DNA of 22,685 nucleotides from positions 1 through 22,685 of the forward strand of contig CAJXDJ010000002.1 in NCBI GenBank assembly GCA_913052045.1, in the 5' to 3' direction. The first letter of the stretch is position 1, and every line of letters begins with the position of its first letter. Below the pieces are notes generated by a model. That model did no database searches. It worked only from the letters and a program-made list of their open reading frames with translations, and was not told the origin of the DNA. Shown here one piece after another: positions 15,333-22,685 of the stretch. Source of the stretch: an uncultured Dehalococcoidia bacterium (GTDB lineage Bacteria; Chloroflexota; Dehalococcoidia; Lucifugimonadales; GCA-2712585). Position numbers and translations under genes: made by a program.

Positions 15333-15905
15333 TTAGTCAATGGGGACTGAGTCTTTTGCTGTTTCTTCCAAGGGGTAAGGTGGCTGTGTAATTAGTCTTG
15401 TAACCACATCCGCCCAGGAGGAATTAATTATGTATGCATTCTTCTTTCCTGCCAATTTAACATAGAATCCATCTCTTGAGGGGGTAGAATCACCAAGATA
15501 AATTTCTAACACTAAGCTATTTGCGTTACTAATCCCTACTTTCGTGACCGGAGGATCGAGTCCAAACTCGCCTAAGTCGAGTTCTTCTCCGTCACGTCTG
15601 CTCACCGGTTTATCTATTGCCGGAGATTCAAGCAAGAACACAATTCCACTCCATCTATCTCCATCCACGTTTACATCATCCACCCCTGCATCGCCCACTA
15701 TAACCCACTGGTTATCCTGTTTGCTAAATTTGATAGTAGAATCTTTTCGTTCCATGGATATATTCAAAATATCGTTGCGGGCAATTGAATAAAGTCTCCC
15801 AATCGGTTCGTTATCAGTGGTATTACGTAAGACCTGGGTTATGCCGACGAGGGCTCCAATAATAACAACAAGGACTACCAGAAGAATAGTAAGCCTAATA
15901 TTCAT
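15333..15905 (-). CDS. DUF4340 protein, membrane-anchored
   Basis: This 190-residue protein has one N-terminal membrane helix (about residues 7-27) and an extracytoplasmic domain. The segment VLEIYLGDSTPSRDGFYVKL (roughly residues 130-150) is the typical core of DUF4340, a family usually encoded next to GldG-like and ABC-2 transporter genes. KFSKQDNQWVI and LGEFGLDPP are also family-like. It ends the four-gene operon and starts 10 bases after the GldG-like stop. Its biochemical role is not known. Many DUF4340 proteins are longer with repeated domains; this one appears to be a single unit. Confidence 0.8.
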   Translation of the reverse strand: MNIRLTILLVVLVVIIGALVGITQVLRNTTDNEPIGRLYSIARNDILNISMERKDSTIKFSKQDNQWVIVGDAGVDDVNVDGDRWSGIVFLLESPAIDKPVSRRDGEELDLGEFGLDPPVTKVGISNANSLVLEIYLGDSTPSRDGFYVKLAGKKNAYIINSSWADVVTRLITQPPYPLEETAKDSVPID

Positions 15906-15915
15906 TGCCTGCGCC

Positions 15916-17670
15916 TTATCTCCTAACCCACCAAATCCCGATCCCCGCCAAAGCCATTAGAGATGGGAGAACAAACCAGCTCGTGTATCGGATTACGTCA
16001 AATTCCTTTGGTGTTGCCAATATCTCCCGCCTCGCCACCTGTTTAGGCCTTATGTTTATGAGGGAAACATCTCCTGTGAGATAATTTATGGAATTCAAAA
16101 ACAAGTCACCATTGCTAGCATTGTTAAAATGTTTATTCGTAACAAAATCAGAATCGCCGATAATGACCAATGAAGCAGGAATAGCACTAGTTGGATCAAT
16201 AAATTTCGGACTCTTGTCGAGTGGCGCAAAAGCATCCTCTACCAATACGACCGTTGAAAACGTCCCCTGCGTGTCTAAATCGGCATTCGGCGTGCTGCGA
16301 GTCAAGTCGTCGACCAGCCAACTTCCGGACGAAGTCCTTGAAATCTCTATTACGTTTTGCTGAGGGAGTATTTGACCACCAACAACAACTGGCGGCATGG
16401 ATTGCATGTCAAATTGAATAGCCGCTACTCCTGGGAAATAGGTTCTTTCTATGCCCTTCGTAATGTCATTCTGTGTATTATGTTGTGTCACAAATGGAAC
16501 CCTGGTATCCGGCCTCAAAAAATCTTCTTCATCAATAACATTTCCTCTACTTACGGTTACACCCCAATTGGATAAAAAGTCTATATAACTTGTGGGGGCT
16601 CCTGGATCGATTAGAACTAGAAGTCTGCCACCATCCTCCAAGAAATCCGTAAGCTCATCTGCTTCGTCGTCCAATAGATCCTTAACAGGGCCAGCTATAA
16701 TGATCAGAGATGGAGCCACTTGGTCCTCCTCAAGCGGCTGGTCTCCAGTCCTACGAGGAACTATTTTCTTTCGGCTAAGATCCAACGGCCTTACGTCGAA
16801 GTTCTCTTTTGTCAAAGCATTAACAGCAGTAAATATTCCGTCATCACTGGTTGGATCGACCACATCTCTCTCACCATGTCCTGTAAGAAAGTAGGCTGTT
16901 TTCTTCTCTTGTCCAGAAACGATTAGAAGCGGCGTAACAAAATCTTGCTCGAGAGACGGATTCGCGTCAAAAATCGCGTCGCCAGTCCGAGGGTTCCTTC
17001 CTCTGTATCTCGCTCCAAAAGCGACATCGAATGTATCCGAATCATTCACAAAGAAAGCGACTTGTCCAGGACTAGTTACACCATATTGCTTAGCTATATT
17101 CGGTTCTACATCAGGGTCCATGACCTCATATGCAAACTGATTCGAGCGGACAGAAAATTCCCGAAGGAGATTGTCGACATCCTCCAAATAAGGGCGCTGG
17201 TCTTCGTCATTCCTATCAAAAAACGCTATTGCGTTAACAGGAGTCTCCAAGTTAGCCAATACATCCAATGTCCTTGGGGCCAACGTGAATTGTCTGGTAG
17301 AAGTAACATCCCATCTGTTTGGATTATCCCAAAAAACAAAATTCAAAACCCCTATTAAAAGAAGAAAGCTTATGATCATTAGAAGGGTATTAGCACTGTA
17401 TCTCCCTCTTCGGCCGGTTACGGATTCTGTGACCGCTCTCCACGCGGCGATGCCAGTAAGGGAGACGGCGACTGCTCCCAATATCATTATGGCCAACCCA
17501 AAGGTTTTAGCCTCTGATACGGTAACCATTAACACCAACCCTACCACCATTGCCAAAATGCCCATTAATGCAGATGCCGGGCCTACTGAACCGACCTCTT
17601 TCACATAAGCACGTATCCCGTCGAGTCGTTTCCCGGTATTGCGATCCCCTGGGCCGGATTTAGATGTCAT
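15916..17670 (-). CDS. GldG-like ABC transporter auxiliary protein
   Basis: This 584-residue membrane protein has two N-terminal helices (about 33-53 and 56-78), a third at 95-114, a large extracytoplasmic domain and a last helix near 565-582. After the third helix comes RWDVTSTRQFTLAPRTLDVL (119-138), the typical GldG opening, and later VAPSLIIIAGPVKDLLDDEADELTDFLEDGGRLLVLIDPG in pieces around 315-360, typical of the ABC_transp_aux domain. In Bacteroidota, GldG works with GldA and GldF in gliding or type IX secretion. Outside that phylum the same set is common and its job is unknown. The start lies 7 bases after the permease stop. The N-terminal 30 residues are hydrophilic and poorly conserved. 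Confidence 0.85.
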   Translation of the reverse strand: MTSKSGPGDRNTGKRLDGIRAYVKEVGSVGPASALMGILAMVVGLVLMVTVSEAKTFGLAIMILGAVAVSLTGIAAWRAVTESVTGRRGRYSANTLLMIISFLLLIGVLNFVFWDNPNRWDVTSTRQFTLAPRTLDVLANLETPVNAIAFFDRNDEDQRPYLEDVDNLLREFSVRSNQFAYEVMDPDVEPNIAKQYGVTSPGQVAFFVNDSDTFDVAFGARYRGRNPRTGDAIFDANPSLEQDFVTPLLIVSGQEKKTAYFLTGHGERDVVDPTSDDGIFTAVNALTKENFDVRPLDLSRKKIVPRRTGDQPLEEDQVAPSLIIIAGPVKDLLDDEADELTDFLEDGGRLLVLIDPGAPTSYIDFLSNWGVTVSRGNVIDEEDFLRPDTRVPFVTQHNTQNDITKGIERTYFPGVAAIQFDMQSMPPVVVGGQILPQQNVIEISRTSSGSWLVDDLTRSTPNADLDTQGTFSTVVLVEDAFAPLDKSPKFIDPTSAIPASLVIIGDSDFVTNKHFNNASNGDLFLNSINYLTGDVSLINIRPKQVARREILATPKEFDVIRYTSWFVLPSLMALAGIGIWWVRR

Positions 17671-17677
17671 ACTCGTG

Positions 17678-18409
17678 TCATCTCCATCGACGGGTTTCTA
17701 GATTTCTCACAGTTAGGAATAGAAACACTCCCGTGACACTCAAATAATAAACAACGTTACTTGAATCTATAACTCCTCGTACAAAATCCCCAAAATGTGT
17801 AGTAATCCCCAGTTGGGCAACCACTGTGGAGGCTACTCCACCCACTTGATCAGCTCCTACTTCAAGAAAAGTCAGTAAAACCAGAATACCTAAAGATACT
17901 ACCGCAGATACAATCTGATTGCTTGTAAAAGACGACGCTAATAACCCGATGGCCATCGCAGTAGATCCGTAAAGTATTATCCCCAGATAGCCACTAGCTA
18001 GAGTGCCTGGGTCAGGATTGCCTCTCCAGCTCAACATCAATACATACCAAAGCGTCAAAGCCAGACCACCCAAGAAAAATGTCATGCTCGCTACAAATTT
18101 TCCCATGACGACTTCCCAGTCTCTCACTGGGGCAGTCAAAAGCAGCTCAAGTGTCCCAATCTTCTGTTCCTCGGCCAACAACCTCATAGTTAGCACAGGA
18201 GCTAACCAAGGAATAATAAAAATCGACATTTGGCTGAAAAGGTGTCTAAGGCTAGCTTCTGGAAAGTTAGGCCCGCTCAGAGCCGAATCCACGCTTCTTA
18301 CGAAAAAGTATCCGGTCAATCCGACAAATATGAACCCAACAACATAAGCCATAGGGCTCGTAAAAAAAACGCGTATTTCCTTCCATGCTATAAGCCACGT
18401 ATTCCTCAT
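17678..18409 (-). CDS. ABC-2 type permease, GldF-like
   Basis: This 243-residue integral membrane protein has about six helices. The stretch EEQKIGTLELLLTAPVRDWEVVMGKF (about residues 80-105), after the second helix, is the characteristic cytoplasmic segment of GldF/NosY-type ABC-2 permeases. The gene's ATG overlaps the stop of the ATPase gene by 4 bases, so the two are translationally coupled and form one transporter. It most likely moves a substrate outward or does mechanical work in the membrane with the GldG-like and DUF4340 proteins. Substrate unknown. Confidence 0.88.
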   Translation of the reverse strand: MRNTWLIAWKEIRVFFTSPMAYVVGFIFVGLTGYFFVRSVDSALSGPNFPEASLRHLFSQMSIFIIPWLAPVLTMRLLAEEQKIGTLELLLTAPVRDWEVVMGKFVASMTFFLGGLALTLWYVLMLSWRGNPDPGTLASGYLGIILYGSTAMAIGLLASSFTSNQIVSAVVSLGILVLLTFLEVGADQVGGVASTVVAQLGITTHFGDFVRGVIDSSNVVYYLSVTGVFLFLTVRNLETRRWR

Positions 18410-19365
18410 GTCCTTAGGTCCTCCTCCGTAGTCAACTTGAGGAAAATTTCCTCTAGACTCATGCTAAGTAATTGAATGTTCAAAAGAGCCCAATTGTTGT
18501 TGACTATCGTCCTTGATATAGTTGGCCTAAGGTCTAATCCCTGTTTTGCCTGGATTCTGTAAACATTGCGATTTTTGCCAGCAGGCCGGGAGGTTACATC
18601 TATAATCCCTCTTATCTTCTTTAAGACTTCCAGAATCTGACTCCTCGGCCCTTCCACTTCTGCTTCAACCCTATCTACTCCCGCAAGTTTTGTGCCGAGG
18701 TCATCTGGCGTATCTTCTGCTACTATCTTCCCTTCATGAATTATCAGAACCCTATCACACAACATGCTAACCTCAGGGAGAATATGTGTACTAAGGATTA
18801 CCGTATGCCCCCCTGCTAGATCCTTTATAAGTTGCCTTGTTTCGACCACTTGTATTGGATCGATTCCGACCGTTGGTTCATCTAATATTAGTACGTCCGG
18901 CTCATGTATAATAGCCTGCGCTATGCCAACTCTCTGTCGGAACCCCTTTGATAGCTTGCCAATAAATGTATCGTAATAATCTTCGAGCCTACATGCCTCG
19001 ATGACATATCCCAATCGCTCCCGAACCTGCCCAGACTTCATCCCCCTAAGCCGGCCCATAAATGAAAGGTATTCTTTGACAGTCATTTCGGTATATAGCG
19101 GTACTGTCTCAGGCAAATAACCTATATGAGCACGCGCCTCTATAGATTGCCCAACCAAATCATATCCAGCTACCAGAGCTTCTCCGCTTGTAGGAGGTAT
19201 GAAGCCAGTCAAAATACGCATAGTCGTAGTCTTCCCGGCCCCATTAGGCCCCAAAAAACCTAAAATCTCTCCCTTCTTGATTACGAAGTTTACTTTCTCA
19301 ACCGCCAGAAAACTCCCATAATACTTGGTTAGATTTCTAGCTTCGATCATAGCCCGAATCGCCAT
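18406..19365 (-). CDS. ABC transporter ATPase, GldA-like
   Basis: This 319-residue ATPase has Walker A GPNGAGKT (39-46), a Q-loop region reading IGYLPE (81-86), as is common in this class, signature LSKGF (138-142), Walker B LILDEP (159-164) and switch region LSTHILPEV. After the ATPase domain, about 90 residues form the C-terminal extension common in ABC-2 ATPases. The ATG is preceded by GGTGA at a good distance (minus strand, 19376-19371), which decides the start over the internal Met6. It opens the four-gene operon and is divergent from speD across 141 bases. Confidence 0.9.
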   Translation of the reverse strand: MAIRAMIEARNLTKYYGSFLAVEKVNFVIKKGEILGFLGPNGAGKTTTMRILTGFIPPTSGEALVAGYDLVGQSIEARAHIGYLPETVPLYTEMTVKEYLSFMGRLRGMKSGQVRERLGYVIEACRLEDYYDTFIGKLSKGFRQRVGIAQAIIHEPDVLILDEPTVGIDPIQVVETRQLIKDLAGGHTVILSTHILPEVSMLCDRVLIIHEGKIVAEDTPDDLGTKLAGVDRVEAEVEGPRSQILEVLKKIRGIIDVTSRPAGKNRNVYRIQAKQGLDLRPTISRTIVNNNWALLNIQLLSMSLEEIFLKLTTEEDLRT

Positions 19366-19409
19366 ATTTTTTCACCGCTTCCATTCGAAATTAGAGTTTT
19401 ATATGCCTA

Positions 19410-19438
19410 TTGTCGAGACGATCCTGTGATGATATGCT
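19410..19438 (+). promoter_or_regulatory. candidate promoter of speD
   Basis: TTGTCG (19410-19415, four of six), a 17-base spacer ending TGA, then TATGCT (19433-19438, four of six), so an extended -10 arrangement. Transcription would start near 19445 with a leader of about 60 bases. Moderate match only. Confidence 0.3.
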
Positions 19439-19506
19439 AAGCACCCACCATTTGCCAATACACTTGGCCCTGATTTAACAGGAACTGTATACCGAAGGAG
19501 CTTTCG

Positions 19507-19920
19507 TTGCACTTACTTATCGACGGTTCTTCTGGGGATATTAACAAAATGTACGACCAAGACGCACTAACAGACTTCCTGCGTGAATATCCCTCGACTC
19601 TCGGAATGAATATCATACATGGCCCAGTCGTCCTCCCATACTCTGCTCCTAATCCCTTGGATTCCGGAATGTCAGGGTTCGTTGTTATAGCAGAGAGTCA
19701 CATTAGCGTACACACGTTCCCCGAACGAAATTATATTAATATTGACATATTCTCCTGCAGATCTTTCGATTCGGATAAGGCCATAAGGGATATAAAAGCG
19801 TTCTTCTCCCTACGGACTATAAAAAGCTGGTTAGTGGAACGTGGCTTAGAATATCTGGATCAAAATCCACAATGCCCAAGCAACACCAATCGGCTCGATG
19901 CCCACGTCAATACTAGCTAA
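19507..19920 (+). CDS. speD: S-adenosylmethionine decarboxylase proenzyme
   Basis: This 137-residue protein is the small prokaryotic (class 1B) type. It decarboxylates AdoMet to provide aminopropyl groups for polyamines. The motif AESHISVHTFPERNYINIDIF spans residues 62-82; self-cleavage is expected between Glu63 and Ser64, with Ser64 becoming the pyruvoyl group, His69 assisting processing and Cys84 in FSC as the catalytic acid. The start is TTG with AAGGAG seven bases upstream (19495-19500); no ATG suits the conserved N-terminus, although HLLID so near the start is as expected for the family. The agmatinase gene follows after 8 bases, so both act in polyamine synthesis. Confidence 0.92.
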   Translation: MHLLIDGSSGDINKMYDQDALTDFLREYPSTLGMNIIHGPVVLPYSAPNPLDSGMSGFVVIAESHISVHTFPERNYINIDIFSCRSFDSDKAIRDIKAFFSLRTIKSWLVERGLEYLDQNPQCPSNTNRLDAHVNTS

Positions 19921-19928
19921 AGGCTACT

Positions 19929-20828
19929 GTGACCAATTGTGACACGAATATGTGGAACCCTCTAAGTTTCCTTTCTTTGTCTGCAAAAGAAGCTGATCTA
20001 GACACTGCTAAAGTAGTGTTAGTGCCAGTGCCCTACGATAGCACCACTACATACAAAACTGGGACACGGGATGGGCCCTTGGAATTACTTCGGGCTTCTG
20101 CCCACCTAGAAGACTTTGATCACGAACTAGGAATAGATGTGGCCGCAATTGGAATCCACACTACCCCATTTTTGGAACCCGTCCTTAACAGTCCACAGGC
20201 AATGATCGACCGTGTCCGTAAAACAGTGCAGCCATTCATAGAACAGAAGAAAATCGTTGGATTATTGGGAGGAGATCACACAATAACTCTTGGATCGATC
20301 CAGGCATATCGAGCTTTGTATCCAAACTTATCCGTCTTATATTTCGACGCTCATGGGGATCTCAGGGATAGTTACATGGGCTCCAAATGGGGACATGCTA
20401 ATGTAGCCCGTCGTATTTCTGAAATTTGTCCTGTAGTAGAAGTAGGAGTCCGAAGTATTAGTAAAGAAGAGGCAGAATTTATAGAGAAGTCAAACGTTCA
20501 TGTTTTTTTTATGAATTCCGTCGATCCTAAGCCTCCATCCCACCTCGATGTTTTAGCTGCCCTTTCGTCCCCCAAAGTATATATCAGTGTCGACTTAGAT
20601 TGCCTTGACCCTTCTTTAATGCCTGCGGTAGGCACACCTGAACCTGGCGGTTTATCTTGGTCACAATTAATGGGCCTTATCGAAGCAATTGGCAAGGAGA
20701 GGGACATTGTGGGGTTTGATGTAGTCGAACTTAGTCCAGATTTAGGGCCCTTCTCGTGTTCATTTACTGCGGCCAAATTGGCATACAAACTGATTGCCTA
20801 TGCCACCCTAACGAACAGTTATGAGTGA
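19929..20828 (+). CDS. speB: agmatinase-family ureohydrolase
   Basis: This 299-residue protein belongs to the arginase/agmatinase family. Metal ligands are visible: His117 in GGDHT, Asp140, His142 and Asp144 in YFDAHGDLRD, and Asp222 and Asp224 in SVDLDCLDP. DAHGDLRDSYMGSKWGHANV resembles archaeal-type agmatinases more than the E. coli type. It should release urea from agmatine to give putrescine, or from N1-aminopropylagmatine to give spermidine, as known in Thermus and Thermococcus; sequence alone does not decide. GTG 19929 has AAAGG five bases upstream; ATG 19950 is the alternative and loses seven residues. It is in an operon with speD; no spermidine synthase gene is in the window. Confidence 0.9.
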   Translation: MTNCDTNMWNPLSFLSLSAKEADLDTAKVVLVPVPYDSTTTYKTGTRDGPLELLRASAHLEDFDHELGIDVAAIGIHTTPFLEPVLNSPQAMIDRVRKTVQPFIEQKKIVGLLGGDHTITLGSIQAYRALYPNLSVLYFDAHGDLRDSYMGSKWGHANVARRISEICPVVEVGVRSISKEEAEFIEKSNVHVFFMNSVDPKPPSHLDVLAALSSPKVYISVDLDCLDPSLMPAVGTPEPGGLSWSQLMGLIEAIGKERDIVGFDVVELSPDLGPFSCSFTAAKLAYKLIAYATLTNSYE

Positions 20829-20890
20829 GATACAGGCAACTCGAAAGCCTATGCATTGTACAAATACAGCTAGAGCCATTGGTAGTGCTG

Positions 20891-20899
20891 TGCTAAAAT
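20891..20899 (+). promoter_or_regulatory. candidate extended -10 promoter of the cysteine desulfurase gene
   Basis: TGCTAAAAT is an extended -10 pattern (TGn plus TAAAAT, five of six), 21 bases before the ATG. The -35 position is weak. The leader would be about 15 bases and has no clear Shine-Dalgarno sequence. Confidence 0.4.
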
Positions 20900-20920
20900 A
20901 CACCTAGCCGACAGCAATAC

Positions 20921-22120
20921 ATGAAAACAAGAACTACACAAGATCATATCGTTTACTTGGACCACGCAGGTACCACTCCCCTGGACCCAGCAGTTCTAGA
21001 TAGCATGACGCCATACCTCACGCATGCCTACGGAAACCCCTCCAGCATACATGCCATCGGCCAACAAGCAAGAAAGGCTCTTGATGAGTCGCGAGAAAAA
21101 ATCGCTGGTATACTGAACTGCAAGCCCAAGGAAATCGTCTTCACAAGCGGCGGAACAGAATCGGATAACGCAGCCTTGAAGGGAGTATCAGAGGCTCTTT
21201 ATAATACTGGCACACACATCATCACCACTAATGCTGAACACCATGCTGTCTTGAACACATGCCAGCATCTAGAAGATGCGGGGTTAACTGTTAGCTATCT
21301 CCCCGTAAACAAATTTGGCCAGCTCACACCTGATCAAGTATTGCAGGCCGTTACAAACCAAACTTTCTTGGTATCCATCATGCTTGCCAACAACGAAATC
21401 GGGTCTTTGCAACCCATCTCAGAAATCGTGCGGGCTGTTAAGACAATACGAGATGATCATCCCGGCCATATAGTGTTCCACACCGATGCAGTCCAAGCCC
21501 CTGGTTACATCAACCTAAATGTAAAAGATTTGGGTGTGGATTTACTGAGCCTTTCATCTCACAAGTTTTATGGCCCCAAAGGCGTCGGTGTTTTGTACAT
21601 AAAACGGGGAACCCCTTGGTTGCCTCAGCAACTAGGTGGAAGCCAGGAGCGCGAACGCAGATCCGGGACCGAAAATGTAGCTGGTATTGTCGGAATGGCT
21701 ATAGCCTTGGAGTTGGCTGATCGTGATCAAAAAAAGATATCAGCTCATTGCCTCGAGTTAAGAACTCTTCTTATCGAAGGCATTCTTGGAACTATTCCGG
21801 GATCAGCACTGAACGGTCACCCCAGTGACCGCCTCCCAAACAACGCGAATTTCTCCTTCGTTGGAGTAGAGGGAGAACCCCTTTTAGTTGCGCTCGACCT
21901 GGCGGGCATATGTGCTTCAAGCGGAAGTGCGTGCTCATCCGGGTCCTTAGAACCATCCCATGTCCTCTTGGCCTTAGGCCAGTCAGCAGATCAAGCAAGA
22001 GGAAGCTTGCGATTCACACTTGGCAAAACCAACACGAAAAAAGACATAAAGGCCGTTTTAGATATTCTTCCAGGCATTGTGGAGCGACTCCGCAAGATGT
22101 CGTCTTTAAGTGTCGCCTAG
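20921..22120 (+). CDS. cysteine desulfurase, group I (IscS/NifS)
   Basis: This 399-residue PLP enzyme takes sulfur from cysteine for iron-sulfur clusters and thiolated tRNA. Seen: YLDHAGTTPLDP at the start, TSGGTESDN (75-83), AEHHAV with His107 stacking on PLP, HTDAVQ with Asp189 and Gln192 contacting the cofactor, and SSHKFYGPKGVGVLY with PLP-binding Lys215. The catalytic cysteine loop ASSGSACSSGSLEPSHVL gives Cys338 in the long-loop form of group I. No iscU, nifU or iscR is adjacent in the window, so I leave the name open between IscS, NifS and a tRNA-thiolation desulfurase. ATG 20921 fits the family start. Confidence 0.94.
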   Translation: MKTRTTQDHIVYLDHAGTTPLDPAVLDSMTPYLTHAYGNPSSIHAIGQQARKALDESREKIAGILNCKPKEIVFTSGGTESDNAALKGVSEALYNTGTHIITTNAEHHAVLNTCQHLEDAGLTVSYLPVNKFGQLTPDQVLQAVTNQTFLVSIMLANNEIGSLQPISEIVRAVKTIRDDHPGHIVFHTDAVQAPGYINLNVKDLGVDLLSLSSHKFYGPKGVGVLYIKRGTPWLPQQLGGSQERERRSGTENVAGIVGMAIALELADRDQKKISAHCLELRTLLIEGILGTIPGSALNGHPSDRLPNNANFSFVGVEGEPLLVALDLAGICASSGSACSSGSLEPSHVLLALGQSADQARGSLRFTLGKTNTKKDIKAVLDILPGIVERLRKMSSLSVA

Positions 22121-22134
22121 GAGTAATTTTTTAC

Positions 22135-22685
22135 ATGCAAACAACCTTGTCCCCAACTCTTACCAAATCTTCCAAAACAACTTGGTTGTCCTGTTTGCTT
22201 ATAGCAGCCTCCATTTTATTTGGCGCATGTCTGGGCGGGAGCAGTGCTCTAGGGAGACAATACCAAGCCGACACTCTTTTTCTATTGCCCCTAGTCATGG
22301 AGACTGTTCCACACGTTTACTTCCAAGATGACGACGGGATAAATAAAGTTATCCTCCCAAGTACAACCGGGAATGAGCTGTTGGTCCTGCACACTCAATT
22401 AGGGAACTACGCTGCTGAATCTACCGTCCTAGATATTGAAGCAGATCCAGCAGAAATTAGGACGGAGGACGGCACCAGCTTTCTTTCCTTGAATACACTT
22501 CGAAAAGCCACTCCTTCAACCATTACCCTGAAAACAATCGTAGATGAGGAAGCCCAATTAACGAAATTAATCCGATGGTTAGTCCCATGGCTTGAAAATG
22601 TGGAAGACGATAGCAGAGAAATTTCCCTTAAAGAAGCAATAAAAATAAAGAATGACGCTGTGATTGGCGAAATGATCGAGACAGA
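22135..22685 (+). CDS. secreted or lipoprotein-like protein of unknown function, 3' end outside window
   Basis: The frame is open from ATG 22135 to the window end (183 complete codons, no stop). AGGAG at 22119-22123 lies 11 bases upstream, overlapping the end of the desulfurase gene. Residues 1-32 look like an export signal: lysines at 11 and 14, a hydrophobic core WLSCLLIAASILFGA, then Cys32. The lipobox LFGAC is imperfect, as Phe stands at -3, so a lipoprotein is possible but not assured. The rest is soluble, with acidic and polar stretches and no motif that I recognise. A different 73-codon frame at 22110 overlaps it and is spurious. Confidence 0.7.
   Translation, partial: MQTTLSPTLTKSSKTTWLSCLLIAASILFGACLGGSSALGRQYQADTLFLLPLVMETVPHVYFQDDDGINKVILPSTTGNELLVLHTQLGNYAAESTVLDIEADPAEIRTEDGTSFLSLNTLRKATPSTITLKTIVDEEAQLTKLIRWLVPWLENVEDDSREISLKEAIKIKNDAVIGEMIET

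Noticed and set aside
16088..17608. Several plus-strand open frames of 66-137 codons across the GldG-like gene
   Set aside because: They are antisense to a gene with clear family motifs, membrane helices and tight operon spacing; their translations look like nothing known.
19398..19403. TATAAA on the minus strand upstream of the ABC ATPase gene as a promoter
   Set aside because: No matching -35 or extended -10 base pairs, so the evidence is too thin to list.
21814..21831. Seven-pair hairpin CGGTCAC/GTGACCG in the cysteine desulfurase gene
   Set aside because: Stems of this size are common by chance, and it lies in well-conserved coding sequence.
22110..22331. 73-codon frame starting inside the desulfurase gene
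   Set aside because: It overlaps the frame from ATG 22135, which has a ribosome site, a signal-like start and stays open to the window end; the 73-codon translation looks like an out-of-frame shadow.

Overview
The window is bacterial chromosome, densely packed with genes on both strands. There is no stretch over about 300 bases without a gene, and I found no tRNA, rRNA, CRISPR array or insertion sequence. Base composition is moderate and looks even. A coenzyme F420 biosynthesis block, a bacterial FabI, an archaeal-type agmatinase beside a bacterial AdoMet decarboxylase, a MoxR/NorD-type pair and a Gld-type ABC system together suggest a free-living Chloroflexota bacterium, perhaps of the SAR202/Dehalococcoidia side. 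That placement is inference from gene content; no marker gene in the window proves it.

Region 1 (1-4092, plus strand): the 3' part of cofH, then cofD, cofC and an LLM-class F420-dependent oxidoreductase, each overlapping the next by 8 bases. A fabI-type enoyl-ACP reductase follows behind its own extended -10 promoter. Region 2 (4128-7716, minus): two half-transporters forming a heterodimeric ABC exporter. One ATP site is predicted to be degenerate.

Region 3 (7873-13965, plus): a RimI-like acetyltransferase with a 50-residue insertion, then coaE, a CbbQ/NorQ-type AAA+ ATPase, a CoA-pyrophosphatase-type Nudix hydrolase and a 1070-residue NorD/CbbO-like VWA protein. The last four are tightly spaced or overlapping. 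The AAA+/VWA pair has no Rubisco or nitric oxide reductase nearby, so its client is unknown. This is the most likely place for something undescribed.

Region 4 (13989-19365, minus): cinA with a good promoter of its own, preceded by an operon of ABC ATPase, ABC-2 permease, GldG-like protein and DUF4340 protein. Region 5 (19507-22685, plus): speD and speB (polyamine synthesis), a group I cysteine desulfurase, and the start of a secreted or lipoprotein-like protein that runs off the window.

Several genes use GTG or TTG starts, and several candidate promoters lie so close to the start codon that the mRNA would have little or no leader. A perfect 24-base palindrome lies inside the rimI coding sequence at the beginning of its insertion.
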